From: Burkholderiales bacterium RIFCSPHIGHO2_01_FULL_63_240 | Lineage (GTDB): Bacteria; Pseudomonadota; Gammaproteobacteria; Burkholderiales; Burkholderiaceae_C | Reading direction: 5' to 3' | DNA length: 64,000 nucleotides | Assembly (NCBI GenBank): GCA_001770725.1 | Contig: MERU01000011.1 | Coordinates: 62,001 to 126,000, forward strand | Shown: piece after piece, positions 20,767-27,583 of the stretch | Position numbering within the stretch: position 1 is the stretch's first letter | How the letters are laid out: the number at the start of each line of letters is the position of its first letter | Program-made: the position numbers and the translations under genes | Notes under the pieces: model-generated | Told to the model about the DNA's origin: nothing | What the model saw: only the letters and a program-made list of their open reading frames with translations | Databases searched by the model: none

Positions 20767-21036
20767 TTACTTGCGCAGGCCCAGCTTCTGGATCAGCGCG
20801 GTGTAACGACCGAAGTCCTTGCCCTTGAGGTAGTCGAGCAGCTTGCGACGACGGCTGACCATGCGCAGCAGGCCGCGACGACCGTGGTGGTCCTTCTTGT
20901 TGGCCTTGAAGTGGGGAGTCAGTTCGTTGATGCGAGCGGTCAGCAGGGCCACTTGCACTTCGGGGGAGCCGGTGTCGGCCTGGCCACGGGCGTTGGCCTT
21001 GATGATCTCGGACTTGTTGAGGTCTGCGACAGACAT
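20767..21036 (-). CDS. rpsO: 30S ribosomal protein S15
   Basis: An 89-residue ribosomal protein, the normal length. The 16S rRNA-binding residues are in [20 protein letters not shown] and [21 protein letters not shown]. The start [12 protein letters not shown] was chosen for its match to the family and the GTAGGAAAC upstream; the frame is open further but without similarity. rpsO-pnp order is conserved across bacteria. Confidence 0.98.
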   Translation of the reverse strand: MSVADLNKSEIIKANARGQADTGSPEVQVALLTARINELTPHFKANKKDHHGRRGLLRMVSRRRKLLDYLKGKDFGRYTALIQKLGLRK

Positions 21037-21161
21037 GGTGTTTCCTACAAAAGAGCAGACCGCCAGCACCCGGCACTCACCAGGGCATGATCGGTTTCTG
21101 CGTTGGACTTGCGACACCGGGTGAAACCGACCCAGGTCGTGCGACAAGCCTTTTTTGGCAA

Positions 21162-21180
21162 AACTGGCAAAGCCAGCCAA
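21162..21180 (-). terminator. Possible weak terminator after tsaD
   Basis: In the minus direction CTGGC-TTT-GCCAG is followed by TTTT, about 55 bp after the tsaD stop and upstream of rpsO. The 5-bp stem is short, so termination is probably partial at best. The rpsO promoter must lie between here and 21036. Confidence 0.35.
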
Positions 21181-21236
21181 CCAAAGAAGGACAGCCCGAC
21201 ACTATATCAGGATTTCGCCAGGTGGTCGAGGCAGCC

Positions 21237-22310
21237 TCACAGGCTGGCGAGGTCCCAGCGGGGGCGCACGTCGAACACCGGCTCGCGGCTGGGCTCGGCC
21301 CGTCCCGCCTGGAGCCGCATGGCCGCCGCAAGCGCGATCATGGCCCCGTTGTCGGTGCACAGGTGCAGCTCCGGGTAGTGCACCCGGATGCCCCGACGCA
21401 GGCAGGCCTGGTTCAGTTGCTCGCGCAGCAGGCGGTTGGCCCCCACCCCACCGGCGATCACCACCCGCTTGAGGCCGGTTTCCTTGAGGGCGGCCAGCGA
21501 TTTCTTGACCAGCACCTCGACGATGGCGGCCTGGGTGGAGGCGGCCAAGTCGACCAGCACGGCTCGGTTCGCCGGATCCGCCAGGGCCGCCGACTCGTCG
21601 AGCCACCCCAAGCGCACCAAATGAGTGCGTACTGCGGTCTTCAGCCCGGCAAAAGAGAAGTCCAGGTTGCCGCTGTGCAGCATGGGACGCGGCAATTCAA
21701 AAGCGCCCTCGCGCCCGCCTTCGGCGAGCTTCGACAGGTGCGGCCCGCCAGGGTAGGGCAAGCCCATCAGCTTCGCGGACTTGTCGAACGCCTCGCCAGC
21801 CGCGTCGTCCACGGTCTCGCCCAGCAGCTCGTAACGCCCCACCCCGTCCACCCGCATCAACTGGGTGTGTCCCCCAGAAACCAGCAGCGCGACAAACGGA
21901 AACTCGGGCGGGTCGGCCGACAGGAAGGGCGACAGCAGGTGCCCTTCCAGGTGATGGATGCCGAGCATGGGCCTGCCCAGGCTGGTGGCCAGCGCACAGG
22001 CCACCCCGGCCCCAACCAGCAACGCACCCGCCAGACCCGGCCCCTGGGTGTAGGCCACCAGGTCGACGTCGGGCAGCGACAAGCCAGCATCGGCCATGAC
22101 CTGGCGGGTCAGCGGCACGACGCGGCGGATGTGGTCTCTGGAGGCCAACTCGGGCACGACACCGCCATAGGCCTGGTGCATGTCGATCTGGCTGTGCAGG
22201 GCGTGGGCGAGCAGTTGGGGCGGGCCTTGCTCGTTCAGCTGGACGATGGCGACCCCGGTTTCGTCGCACGACGATTCGATGCCCAGGATGCGTTGGGGGC
22301 GGACAGACAT
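21237..22310 (-). CDS. tsaD: tRNA N6-adenosine threonylcarbamoyltransferase
   Basis: A 357-residue Kae1/TsaD enzyme that, with TsaB and TsaE, makes t6A at position 37 of ANN-decoding tRNAs. The N-terminal [15 protein letters not shown] and the metal-binding [10 protein letters not shown] (H-x-x-x-H) are intact, as are [10 protein letters not shown] and [14 protein letters not shown]. It is transcribed divergently from the ANTAR regulator gene (88-bp gap). Confidence 0.97.
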   Translation of the reverse strand: MSVRPQRILGIESSCDETGVAIVQLNEQGPPQLLAHALHSQIDMHQAYGGVVPELASRDHIRRVVPLTRQVMADAGLSLPDVDLVAYTQGPGLAGALLVGAGVACALATSLGRPMLGIHHLEGHLLSPFLSADPPEFPFVALLVSGGHTQLMRVDGVGRYELLGETVDDAAGEAFDKSAKLMGLPYPGGPHLSKLAEGGREGAFELPRPMLHSGNLDFSFAGLKTAVRTHLVRLGWLDESAALADPANRAVLVDLAASTQAAIVEVLVKKSLAALKETGLKRVVIAGGVGANRLLREQLNQACLRRGIRVHYPELHLCTDNGAMIALAAAMRLQAGRAEPSREPVFDVRPRWDLASL

Positions 22311-22398
22311 CCCTCAAGTGTAGGGCGCCGCGCCAAGGCCGGTGGCCGCATGGCCACATCGGCGAAGGTCCCGGCCTGGTCAGGGGTTCGTTTGTTGC

Positions 22399-23046
22399 AT
22401 GATGCCAGGCATGCCGCAACCCCCAGCCACCCACCTGCGCGTGGTCATCATCCTGCCCGTCACCGTCTCCCTGGAGCCGGATGACGACGAGGTGGCCGAG
22501 GTCGAGCGCACGCGCATCCTGCGCATCGCCTTGCTGGAGGCGGGCTACAACGTGGTCGCCACCCTGCCCGGCGACCGCTTCCTGCCCGAGCGGCTGGTGC
22601 AGATCCAGCCTGACCTGATCGTGGTGGACGCCGAATCCCAAGGGCGAGACATCCTGGAGCACGTGGTGCTCGCCACGCGCGACGACCGCCGCCCCATCGT
22701 GATGCTCTCGGATGACCCGGACACGAGCTACGTGCGCCAGGCCATCTCCGCGGGGGTGTCCACCTACGTGGTGGCAGGCACGACCGCGGCCCAGATCAAG
22801 CCCGTGCTGGATGTGGCCCTGGCGCGCTTCGAGCACGAGGAGTTGTTGCGCAGCGAACTGGCCGACGCGCGCAACCAGCTCGAAGAGCGCAAGGTCATCG
22901 ACCGGGCCAAGGGCCTCCTGATGACCCGCCAGGGCCTGTCGGAGCAGGAAGCCTACGCCCGGCTGCGCAAGGCGGCCATGGACCGGGGTCTGAAACTGGC
23001 CGAGGTGGCCCAGCGCCTGATCGACGCCGCCGACCTGCTGGGCTGA
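22399..23046 (+). CDS. NasT-like ANTAR-domain response regulator (RNA-binding antiterminator)
   Basis: A 215-residue protein with an N-terminal receiver-like domain (residues 14-140; Asp77 in LIVVDAES) and a C-terminal ANTAR domain (about 155-215, with RAKGLLMTRQGLSEQEAYARL). The receiver is degenerate: the usual Lys motif is replaced by TYVVAG and an acidic insert (EPDDDEVAEVE) follows beta-1. That resembles NasT, which is controlled by partner binding rather than phosphorylation. ANTAR domains bind paired hexaloop hairpins and prevent termination; such a pair lies at 23197-23244. ATGs at 22399, 22402 and 22411 compete; the first is used because of AGGGG upstream. Confidence 0.85.
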   Translation: MMPGMPQPPATHLRVVIILPVTVSLEPDDDEVAEVERTRILRIALLEAGYNVVATLPGDRFLPERLVQIQPDLIVVDAESQGRDILEHVVLATRDDRRPIVMLSDDPDTSYVRQAISAGVSTYVVAGTTAAQIKPVLDVALARFEHEELLRSELADARNQLEERKVIDRAKGLLMTRQGLSEQEAYARLRKAAMDRGLKLAEVAQRLIDAADLLG

Positions 23047-23093
23047 GCACCGCGATCGGTGCACATCACCCCGGGACGGTGCGCGCGGGCACC
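23047..23093 (+). promoter_or_regulatory. Possible NtrC-type enhancer region
   Basis: Right after the regulator stop, GCACCG and CGGTGC arms (23047-23062) face each other, and a second set, GGTGC (23078-23082) with GCACC (23089-23093), follows. The centres are about 138 and 107 bp upstream of the expected sigma-54 start, close to the -140/-108 layout of enteric glnAp2. However, the first pair is spaced GCAC-N8-GTGC rather than the enteric N7, and the second has reversed orientation, so the NtrC assignment is tentative. Confidence 0.35.
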
Positions 23094-23165
23094 GCATCAG
23101 GGGCCGATGCACCAGCCCTCTGCGGCTCAACCTTCCGTTTTCGATGTTTCTGCCTCGCCCAGGGC

Positions 23166-23181
23166 TGGCACAGGCTTTGCA
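23166..23181 (+). promoter_or_regulatory. Sigma-54 (RpoN) promoter of nrtABD
   Basis: TGGCAC (23166-23171), five bases, then TTGCA (23177-23181) matches the -24/-12 consensus TGGCACG-N4-TTGCW, with the GG-to-GC distance of exactly 12. The start of transcription is expected near 23191-23194. It lies 120 bp after the ANTAR gene and 160 bp before nrtA. Dependence on sigma-54 implies an enhancer-binding activator, plausibly NtrC. Confidence 0.85.
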
Positions 23182-23196
23182 TTACCTGATGCAAGC

Positions 23197-23244
23197 AGGG
23201 TCAACGGCGACCTTGCGTGACTTGGGCGCTCAACGATGGGCCCC
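23197..23244 (+). promoter_or_regulatory. Two-hairpin ANTAR target RNA in the nrtA leader
   Basis: Hairpin 1 (23197-23214) has stem AGGGTC/GACCTT and hexaloop AACGGC. Hairpin 2 (about 23225-23244) has four pairs closing hexaloop AACGAT, then one C-C mismatch and two more pairs. Both loops carry A at position 1 and G at position 4, the defining residues of ANTAR-binding RNAs. The pair sits just downstream of the predicted transcription start and just upstream of an intrinsic terminator, the expected layout for NasR/NasT-type antitermination by the product of the adjacent regulator gene. Confidence 0.7.
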
Positions 23245-23256
23245 GAGCTTCCGGAC

Positions 23257-23319
23257 AAAGGTGTCTTCGCTGCGAAAAGCCAAAAGGCTGCTCGCAACGA
23301 CGACACCTTTTTTGTTTTT
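23257..23319 (+). terminator. Leader attenuator of nrtA
   Basis: AAAGGTGTC (23257-23265) pairs with GACACCTTT (23302-23310); inside, TGCGA/TCGCA and AGCC/GGCT extend the hairpin, and a T-run (TTTTTTGTTTTT) follows. It would stop transcription 22 bp before the nrtA start codon. Together with the ANTAR target it forms an off switch that the NasT-like protein should relieve. Confidence 0.8.
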
Positions 23320-23341
23320 CAAAACAGGAAAGCTTTGCACC

Positions 23342-24586
23342 ATGAATCAGCAGGATCCGAACATGACCCGCCGCACCATCTTGAAGACCGTTGCCGCTGC
23401 CGGCGCTGTCGGTGCCGCCGCCGGACTGCCCTCCGCAGTCTGGGCCGCCGGGTCCGACAAGCCTGAACTGGAAGAAGTCAAGATCGGCTTCATCCCCCTG
23501 ACCGACTGCGCCTCCATCGTGATGGCCTCGGTCCTGGGCTTCGACAAGAAGTACGGCATCAAGATCGTCCCCACCAAGGAAGCCTCCTGGGCGGGTGTTC
23601 GCGACAAGCTGGTCAATGGTGACCTGCACATGGCCCACGTCCTGTACGGCCTGATCTACGGCGTGCAGATGGGCATCGGCGGCCCCAAGAAGGACATGGC
23701 CGTGCTGATGAACCTGAACCACAACGGCCAGGCCATCACGCTGTCGAAGGCCCTGGCCGACAAGAAGGCCGTGGACGGCGCCTCGCTGGCCAAGCTGATG
23801 ACCACCGACAAGCGCGAATACACCTTCGCGCAGACCTTCCCGACCGGCACGCACGCCATGTGGATCTACTACTGGCTGGCGACCTACGGCATCAACCCGA
23901 TGAAGGACGCCAAGGTCATCACCGTGCCCCCGCCGCAGATGGTCGCCAACATGCGCGTGGGTAACATGGACGGCTTCTGCGTGGGCGAGCCCTGGAACCA
24001 CCGCGCCATCGTGGACGGCATCGGCATCACGGCCGCTACCACGCAGGACATCTGGAAGGACCACCCCGAGAAGGTGCTGGGCACGACGGATGAGTTCGTC
24101 AAGAAGTACCCCAACACCGCGCGCGCCGTGATCATGGCGGTGCTGGAAGCGGGCAAGTGGATCGACGCAGGCCTGCAGAACAAGCTGAAGATGGCCGAGA
24201 CCATCGCCGCCAAATCCTACGTCAACACGGGCGTGGACGCGATCAACCAGCGCATCCTGGGCCGCTACCAGAACGGCCTGGGCAAGACCTGGGACGACCC
24301 CAACCACATGAAGTTTTTCAACGACGGCACGGTCAACTTCCCGTACCTCAGCGATGGCATGTGGTTCCTGACCCAGCACAAGCGCTGGGGCCTGCTCAAA
24401 GACCACCCCGACTACCTGTCGGTGGCCAAGCAGGTCAACAAGGTCGACTTGTACAAGCAGGCGGCCAGCGCGCTGAACGTGCCGATTCCTAAGGACGTGC
24501 TGCGCACCACCAAGATGATCGACGGCGTGGTCTGGGACGGCAAGGACCCGAAGAAGTACGCCGACGGTTTCAAGATCAAGGTCTGA
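23342..24586 (+). CDS. nrtA: NrtA-type nitrate/nitrite ABC transporter substrate-binding protein
   Basis: A 414-residue periplasmic binding protein of the NrtA/CmpA/SsuA family. The N-terminus has a Tat-like signal (TRRTILK at residues 9-15, then an Ala-rich hydrophobic stretch ending SAVWAAG). The family core includes GFIPLTDCASIVMA, FPTGTHAMWIYYWLATYGINP and MDGFCVGEPWNHRAI. Nitrate is the likely ligand given the NasT-type regulator, but nitrite, bicarbonate or cyanate relatives exist. The ATG at 23342 has AGGAAAG upstream; the ATG at 23363 is an alternative closer to the twin-Arg motif. The signal argues against this being the cytoplasmic sensor NasS. Confidence 0.85.
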   Translation: MNQQDPNMTRRTILKTVAAAGAVGAAAGLPSAVWAAGSDKPELEEVKIGFIPLTDCASIVMASVLGFDKKYGIKIVPTKEASWAGVRDKLVNGDLHMAHVLYGLIYGVQMGIGGPKKDMAVLMNLNHNGQAITLSKALADKKAVDGASLAKLMTTDKREYTFAQTFPTGTHAMWIYYWLATYGINPMKDAKVITVPPPQMVANMRVGNMDGFCVGEPWNHRAIVDGIGITAATTQDIWKDHPEKVLGTTDEFVKKYPNTARAVIMAVLEAGKWIDAGLQNKLKMAETIAAKSYVNTGVDAINQRILGRYQNGLGKTWDDPNHMKFFNDGTVNFPYLSDGMWFLTQHKRWGLLKDHPDYLSVAKQVNKVDLYKQAASALNVPIPKDVLRTTKMIDGVVWDGKDPKKYADGFKIKV

Positions 24587-24665
24587 GGCGGAGCCCCACC
24601 TTGACGCCCCGAGTTGCAAGCCACCCGGTTCGACGTTTTCGCAGTTTCACCACTGAGCCCCGCTG

Positions 24666-24727
24666 AGACCGGCCCGACAGAGCGCCCCCGATGGCACCGC
24701 CCCCTCCTTCACAGGAGGGGGCCGGTC
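24666..24727 (+). promoter_or_regulatory. Intra-operon hairpin between nrtA and nrtB
   Basis: Within the 250-bp gap, CCCCCTCCT (24700-24708) and AGGAGGGGG (24713-24721) form a perfect 9-bp stem with loop TCAC, and GACCGGC/GCCGGTC (24666-24672 and 24721-24727) could clamp it from outside. There is no T-run, so it is more likely an RNA-stability or processing element protecting the nrtA 3' end than a terminator. No other feature is visible in the gap. Confidence 0.5.
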
Positions 24728-24836
24728 ATCCCGATGAAGGATGGCTCATCAGGCCAATTTCTTGCAGACGCTGAACCGGGTGGGGCCCTTGCGCCCCATC
24801 CGCCCCCGACCTCTCTCTGCACCAAAGGAGTCCTCC

Positions 24837-25748
24837 ATGGTCAGCGCCGTTTTTCACAGCCCCTCCGAAGCCAGCGACGCCCTGCGCGCCGACAAGGCGT
24901 CCGCGAAGTCCGCCTCCACGCCCATGACAGCTGCCTCCTCCACCGCCCCCGCCTCCACCCCAGCCACCAAGGCATCCTTCGACTGGGCGGGATTGGCCCT
25001 GAAAATCCTCTCCCCTGTTGCCGGCCTGGCCTTGTTGATCGGCATCTGGGCCCTGCTCACGATGAAGAGCACCACCTTCCCAACGCCGCTGCAGACCTGG
25101 GACGCGGCCGTGGCGCTGTTCTCCGACCCGTTCTACAGCAACGGACCCAACGACCAGGGCATCGGCTGGAACATCTGGTTCTCGCTCAAGCGCGTGGCCA
25201 TGGGCTTCGGTCTGGCCGCGCTGGTGGGCATCCCGATGGGCTTCATCATCGGTCGCTCGCAGGTCATCGGCGGCATGCTCAACCCGATCATCAGCCTGCT
25301 GCGCCCGGTCTCGCCCCTGGCCTGGCTGCCCATTGGCCTGCTGGTGTTCAAGTCGGCCGACCCGGCCGCCATCTGGACCATCTTCATCTGCTCGATCTGG
25401 CCGATGATCATCAACACCGCCGTGGGCGTGCAGCGTGTGCCGGAGGATTACCTCAACGTGGCCAAGGTGCTCAACCTGAGCGAGTGGAAGATCGTCACCA
25501 AGATCCTGTTCCCCTCGGTGCTGCCCTACATGCTGACTGGCGTGCGCCTGTCGGTGGGCACGGCCTGGCTGGTGATCGTGGCCGCCGAGATGCTGACCGG
25601 CGGCGTGGGCATCGGCTTCTGGGTCTGGGACGAGTGGAACAACCTGAACGTGTCTCACATCATCATCGCCATCTTCGTGATCGGCATCGTCGGCCTGCTG
25701 CTTGAAAACGCCCTCGTGGCCATCGCCAAGCGCTTCAGCTTCGAATAA
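24837..25748 (+). CDS. nrtB: Nitrate-type ABC transporter permease
   Basis: A 303-residue inner-membrane permease. The first 45 residues are an Ala/Ser/Thr-rich cytoplasmic leader; membrane helices start at ILSPVAGLALLIGIWALL. The cytoplasmic loop LNVAKVLNLSEWKIVTKILFP corresponds to the EAA coupling motif that contacts the ATPase. The start at 24837 has AAGGAG upstream. It lies 250 bp after nrtA and 11 bp before the ATPase gene. Confidence 0.88.
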   Translation: MVSAVFHSPSEASDALRADKASAKSASTPMTAASSTAPASTPATKASFDWAGLALKILSPVAGLALLIGIWALLTMKSTTFPTPLQTWDAAVALFSDPFYSNGPNDQGIGWNIWFSLKRVAMGFGLAALVGIPMGFIIGRSQVIGGMLNPIISLLRPVSPLAWLPIGLLVFKSADPAAIWTIFICSIWPMIINTAVGVQRVPEDYLNVAKVLNLSEWKIVTKILFPSVLPYMLTGVRLSVGTAWLVIVAAEMLTGGVGIGFWVWDEWNNLNVSHIIIAIFVIGIVGLLLENALVAIAKRFSFE

Positions 25749-25759
25749 GGAGTCACACC

Positions 25760-26560
25760 ATGTCCGCATTCATCGACATCAGCCAGGCCGAGATGGTGTT
25801 CAACACCAAGAAGGGCCAGTTCCACGCGCTGCGCGAAATCAACCTGCAGATCAACAAGGGCGAGTTCATCGCGCTGATCGGCCACTCGGGCTGCGGCAAG
25901 TCCACGCTGCTCAACCTGATCGCTGGCTTGCTGACACCCACGAGCGGCGGCCTGATCTGCGACAGGCGCGAGATCGCCGGCCCCGGCCCTGAGCGCGCGA
26001 TGGTGTTCCAGAACCACTCGCTGCTGCCCTGGCTGACCTGCTTCGAAAACGTCTACCTGGCGGTGGAACGTGTCTTCGGCGGCAAGGAAAGCAAGGCCCA
26101 GCTCAAGGCCCGCACCGAAGCGGCGCTGGAGCTGGTCAACATGTCCCACGCCACGCAGAAGCGCCCGGGTGAAATCTCGGGCGGCATGAAGCAGCGCGTG
26201 GGCATCGCCCGGGCCCTCGCGATGGAGCCCAAGGTGCTGCTGATGGACGAGCCCTTCGGCGCCCTGGACGCGCTGACCCGCGCCCACCTGCAGGACGAGT
26301 TGCTCAAGATCGTGGCCCGCACACAGAGCACCGTGGTCATGGTGACCCACGACGTGGACGAAGCCGTGCTGCTGTCAGACCGCATCGTGATGATGACCAA
26401 CGGCCCGGCCGCCACCATTGGCGAGGTGCTGGACGTGCCCCTGGCGCGCCCCCGCAACCGCGTCGAGCTGGCCGAGGACGCCACCTACATGCACTGCCGC
26501 AAGGCCGTGCTGGACTTCCTCTACACCCGCCACGGCGTGGCGCACAAGCAGGCGGCCTGA
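25760..26560 (+). CDS. nrtD: Nitrate-type ABC transporter ATP-binding protein
   Basis: A 266-residue ABC ATPase with Walker A GHSGCGKST, Q-loop VFQNHSLLPWL, signature ISGGMKQRVGIARAL, Walker B VLLMDEPFGALD and switch His in VMVTHDVDEAV. It has no C-terminal NrtA-like sensor domain, so it is of the NrtD rather than NrtC type. It ends the operon; no nitrate or nitrite reductase gene follows. Its stop is only 24 bp before a second sigma-54 promoter. Confidence 0.88.
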   Translation: MSAFIDISQAEMVFNTKKGQFHALREINLQINKGEFIALIGHSGCGKSTLLNLIAGLLTPTSGGLICDRREIAGPGPERAMVFQNHSLLPWLTCFENVYLAVERVFGGKESKAQLKARTEAALELVNMSHATQKRPGEISGGMKQRVGIARALAMEPKVLLMDEPFGALDALTRAHLQDELLKIVARTQSTVVMVTHDVDEAVLLSDRIVMMTNGPAATIGEVLDVPLARPRNRVELAEDATYMHCRKAVLDFLYTRHGVAHKQAA

Positions 26561-26583
26561 GCGGCCCCCCGCCCCCGCAGAGC

Positions 26584-26599
26584 TGGCACAGCGATTGCA
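26584..26599 (+). promoter_or_regulatory. Second sigma-54 promoter, upstream of a geneless transcript
   Basis: TGGCAC (26584-26589), five bases, TTGCA (26595-26599): the same match and the same 12-base GG-to-GC distance as the nrtA promoter; the flanking bases (CTGGCACAG...TTGCAT) are also nearly identical. The expected start is about 26609-26611. No same-strand gene lies downstream before a terminator. Confidence 0.8.
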
Positions 26600-26609
26600 T
26601 CTGCTCCAG

Positions 26610-26724
26610 CGACCGTCGGTTTCGTGCGAAGCCGGCGGTCTTCCTCAGCGGGGGTCAGTGGGTTTGCGAAAACGCCACCGACCCTTTTCAACCCCCTGTC
26701 CTCACGGACGGGGGGCTTTTTTTT
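26610..26724 (+). ncRNA. Candidate sigma-54-dependent small RNA
   Basis: From the predicted start, the first 30 nt (26611-26640) form a 13-bp hairpin closed by a GTGC loop. An unpaired stretch follows that contains TTCCTC, complementary to Shine-Dalgarno sequences. A second hairpin comes next (GGGTC 26652-26656 with GACCC 26680-26684, plus GTGG/CCAC inside) followed by TTTT, and finally the terminator. No start codon with a ribosome-binding site was found. It could be an independent sRNA, a processed 3' UTR of nrtABD, or both. Neither hairpin has a clear ANTAR A1/G4 hexaloop, so a decoy for the NasT-like protein is not obvious. Confidence 0.55.
26692..26724 (+). terminator. Strong intrinsic terminator of nrtABD/sRNA
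   Basis: CCCCCTGTCC (26692-26701) pairs with GGACGGGGGG (26706-26715, one T-G pair) around a TCAC loop, followed by C and eight T residues. The T-run is inside the 3' end of lgt (opposite strand), where it reads as two Lys codons. In the other direction there is no T-run, so it serves plus-strand transcripts. Confidence 0.9.
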
Positions 26725-27505
26725 GTGCAATGCCCCAAATCAGGGCGCCCAAGGCGATCATGGGGACGCACAGCCATTGGCCCATGCTCATGTTGAGCGC
26801 CAGCAGGCCCAGGAAGCTGTCGGGCTCGCGGAAGTACTCCGCGACAAAGCGGAACACGCCATAACCGAACAGGAACGCCCCGGCGACGGCACCACGCGGG
26901 CGTGGGCTGCGGGCGTACCACCACAACAAAACGAACAATGTCAGGCCTTCCAGGCCAAACTGGTAGAGCTGAGAGGGATGGCGCGGCAGGTCGCTGCCCG
27001 ACTGCGGAAAGACCATGGCCCAGGGCAGGCTGGGATCGGCCGCCCTGCCCCACAGCTCGCCGTTGATGAAATTGCCGATGCGCCCCGCGGCCAGCCCCAC
27101 CGGCACGCAAGGCGCCACCAGGTCGGCCACCTCGAAGAAGCTGCGCTGGCGCCGCCAGGCGAACACCAGCATGGCCACCATGACACCGATGAGCCCGCCA
27201 TGGAAGGCCATGCCCCCCTGCCAGACGGCCAGGATCTCGCCCGGGTGCCCCAGGTAGTAGGTCGGTTTGTAGAACAGCACGTAACCCAGACGCCCGCCCA
27301 GGATCACGCCCAGCACCCCGAAGAACAGCAAGTCCTCGATGGTTTCACGCGTCCAGCCAGCTTCGGCGTACCAGGGGCGCTTCACGCGCTGGGCCGCCAG
27401 CAGGTAGAACATCGAGAAAGCCGCCAGGTAGGTCAGGCCATACCAGTGGATCTGCAGCGGGCCCAGGGACAGGGCGATCGGGTCGAATTGGGGGTGCGTC
27501 AGCAT
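26702..27505 (-). CDS. lgt: Prolipoprotein diacylglyceryl transferase
   Basis: A 267-residue membrane enzyme that transfers diacylglycerol from phosphatidylglycerol to the lipobox Cys of prolipoproteins. The signature [14 protein letters not shown] is present, as are [11 protein letters not shown] and [13 protein letters not shown] with catalytic-region His and Arg residues. Several membrane helices are evident. It is monocistronic here, divergent from the antiporter gene and convergent with the nrt operon. Confidence 0.96.
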   Translation of the reverse strand: MLTHPQFDPIALSLGPLQIHWYGLTYLAAFSMFYLLAAQRVKRPWYAEAGWTRETIEDLLFFGVLGVILGGRLGYVLFYKPTYYLGHPGEILAVWQGGMAFHGGLIGVMVAMLVFAWRRQRSFFEVADLVAPCVPVGLAAGRIGNFINGELWGRAADPSLPWAMVFPQSGSDLPRHPSQLYQFGLEGLTLFVLLWWYARSPRPRGAVAGAFLFGYGVFRFVAEYFREPDSFLGLLALNMSMGQWLCVPMIALGALIWGIAQKKAPRP

Positions 27506-27583
27506 GGCGCGAACGATACCGCATGTGAATCACCGCAAGCGCGTCCACGCGTTTACGCAGCAGGCAACTGCTAGCATCGCCCG

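Noticed and set aside
23177-23195. Inverted repeat TTGCAT-TACCTG-ATGCAA as the first ANTAR hairpin
   Set aside because: It overlaps the -12 element of the sigma-54 promoter and so is not fully transcribed, and its loop lacks A1/G4; the downstream hairpins at 23197-23244 fit better.
23342-24586. NrtA-like protein interpreted as the sensor NasS
   Set aside because: It carries a twin-arginine-type export signal and is followed by permease and ATPase genes, as expected of a transport binding protein.
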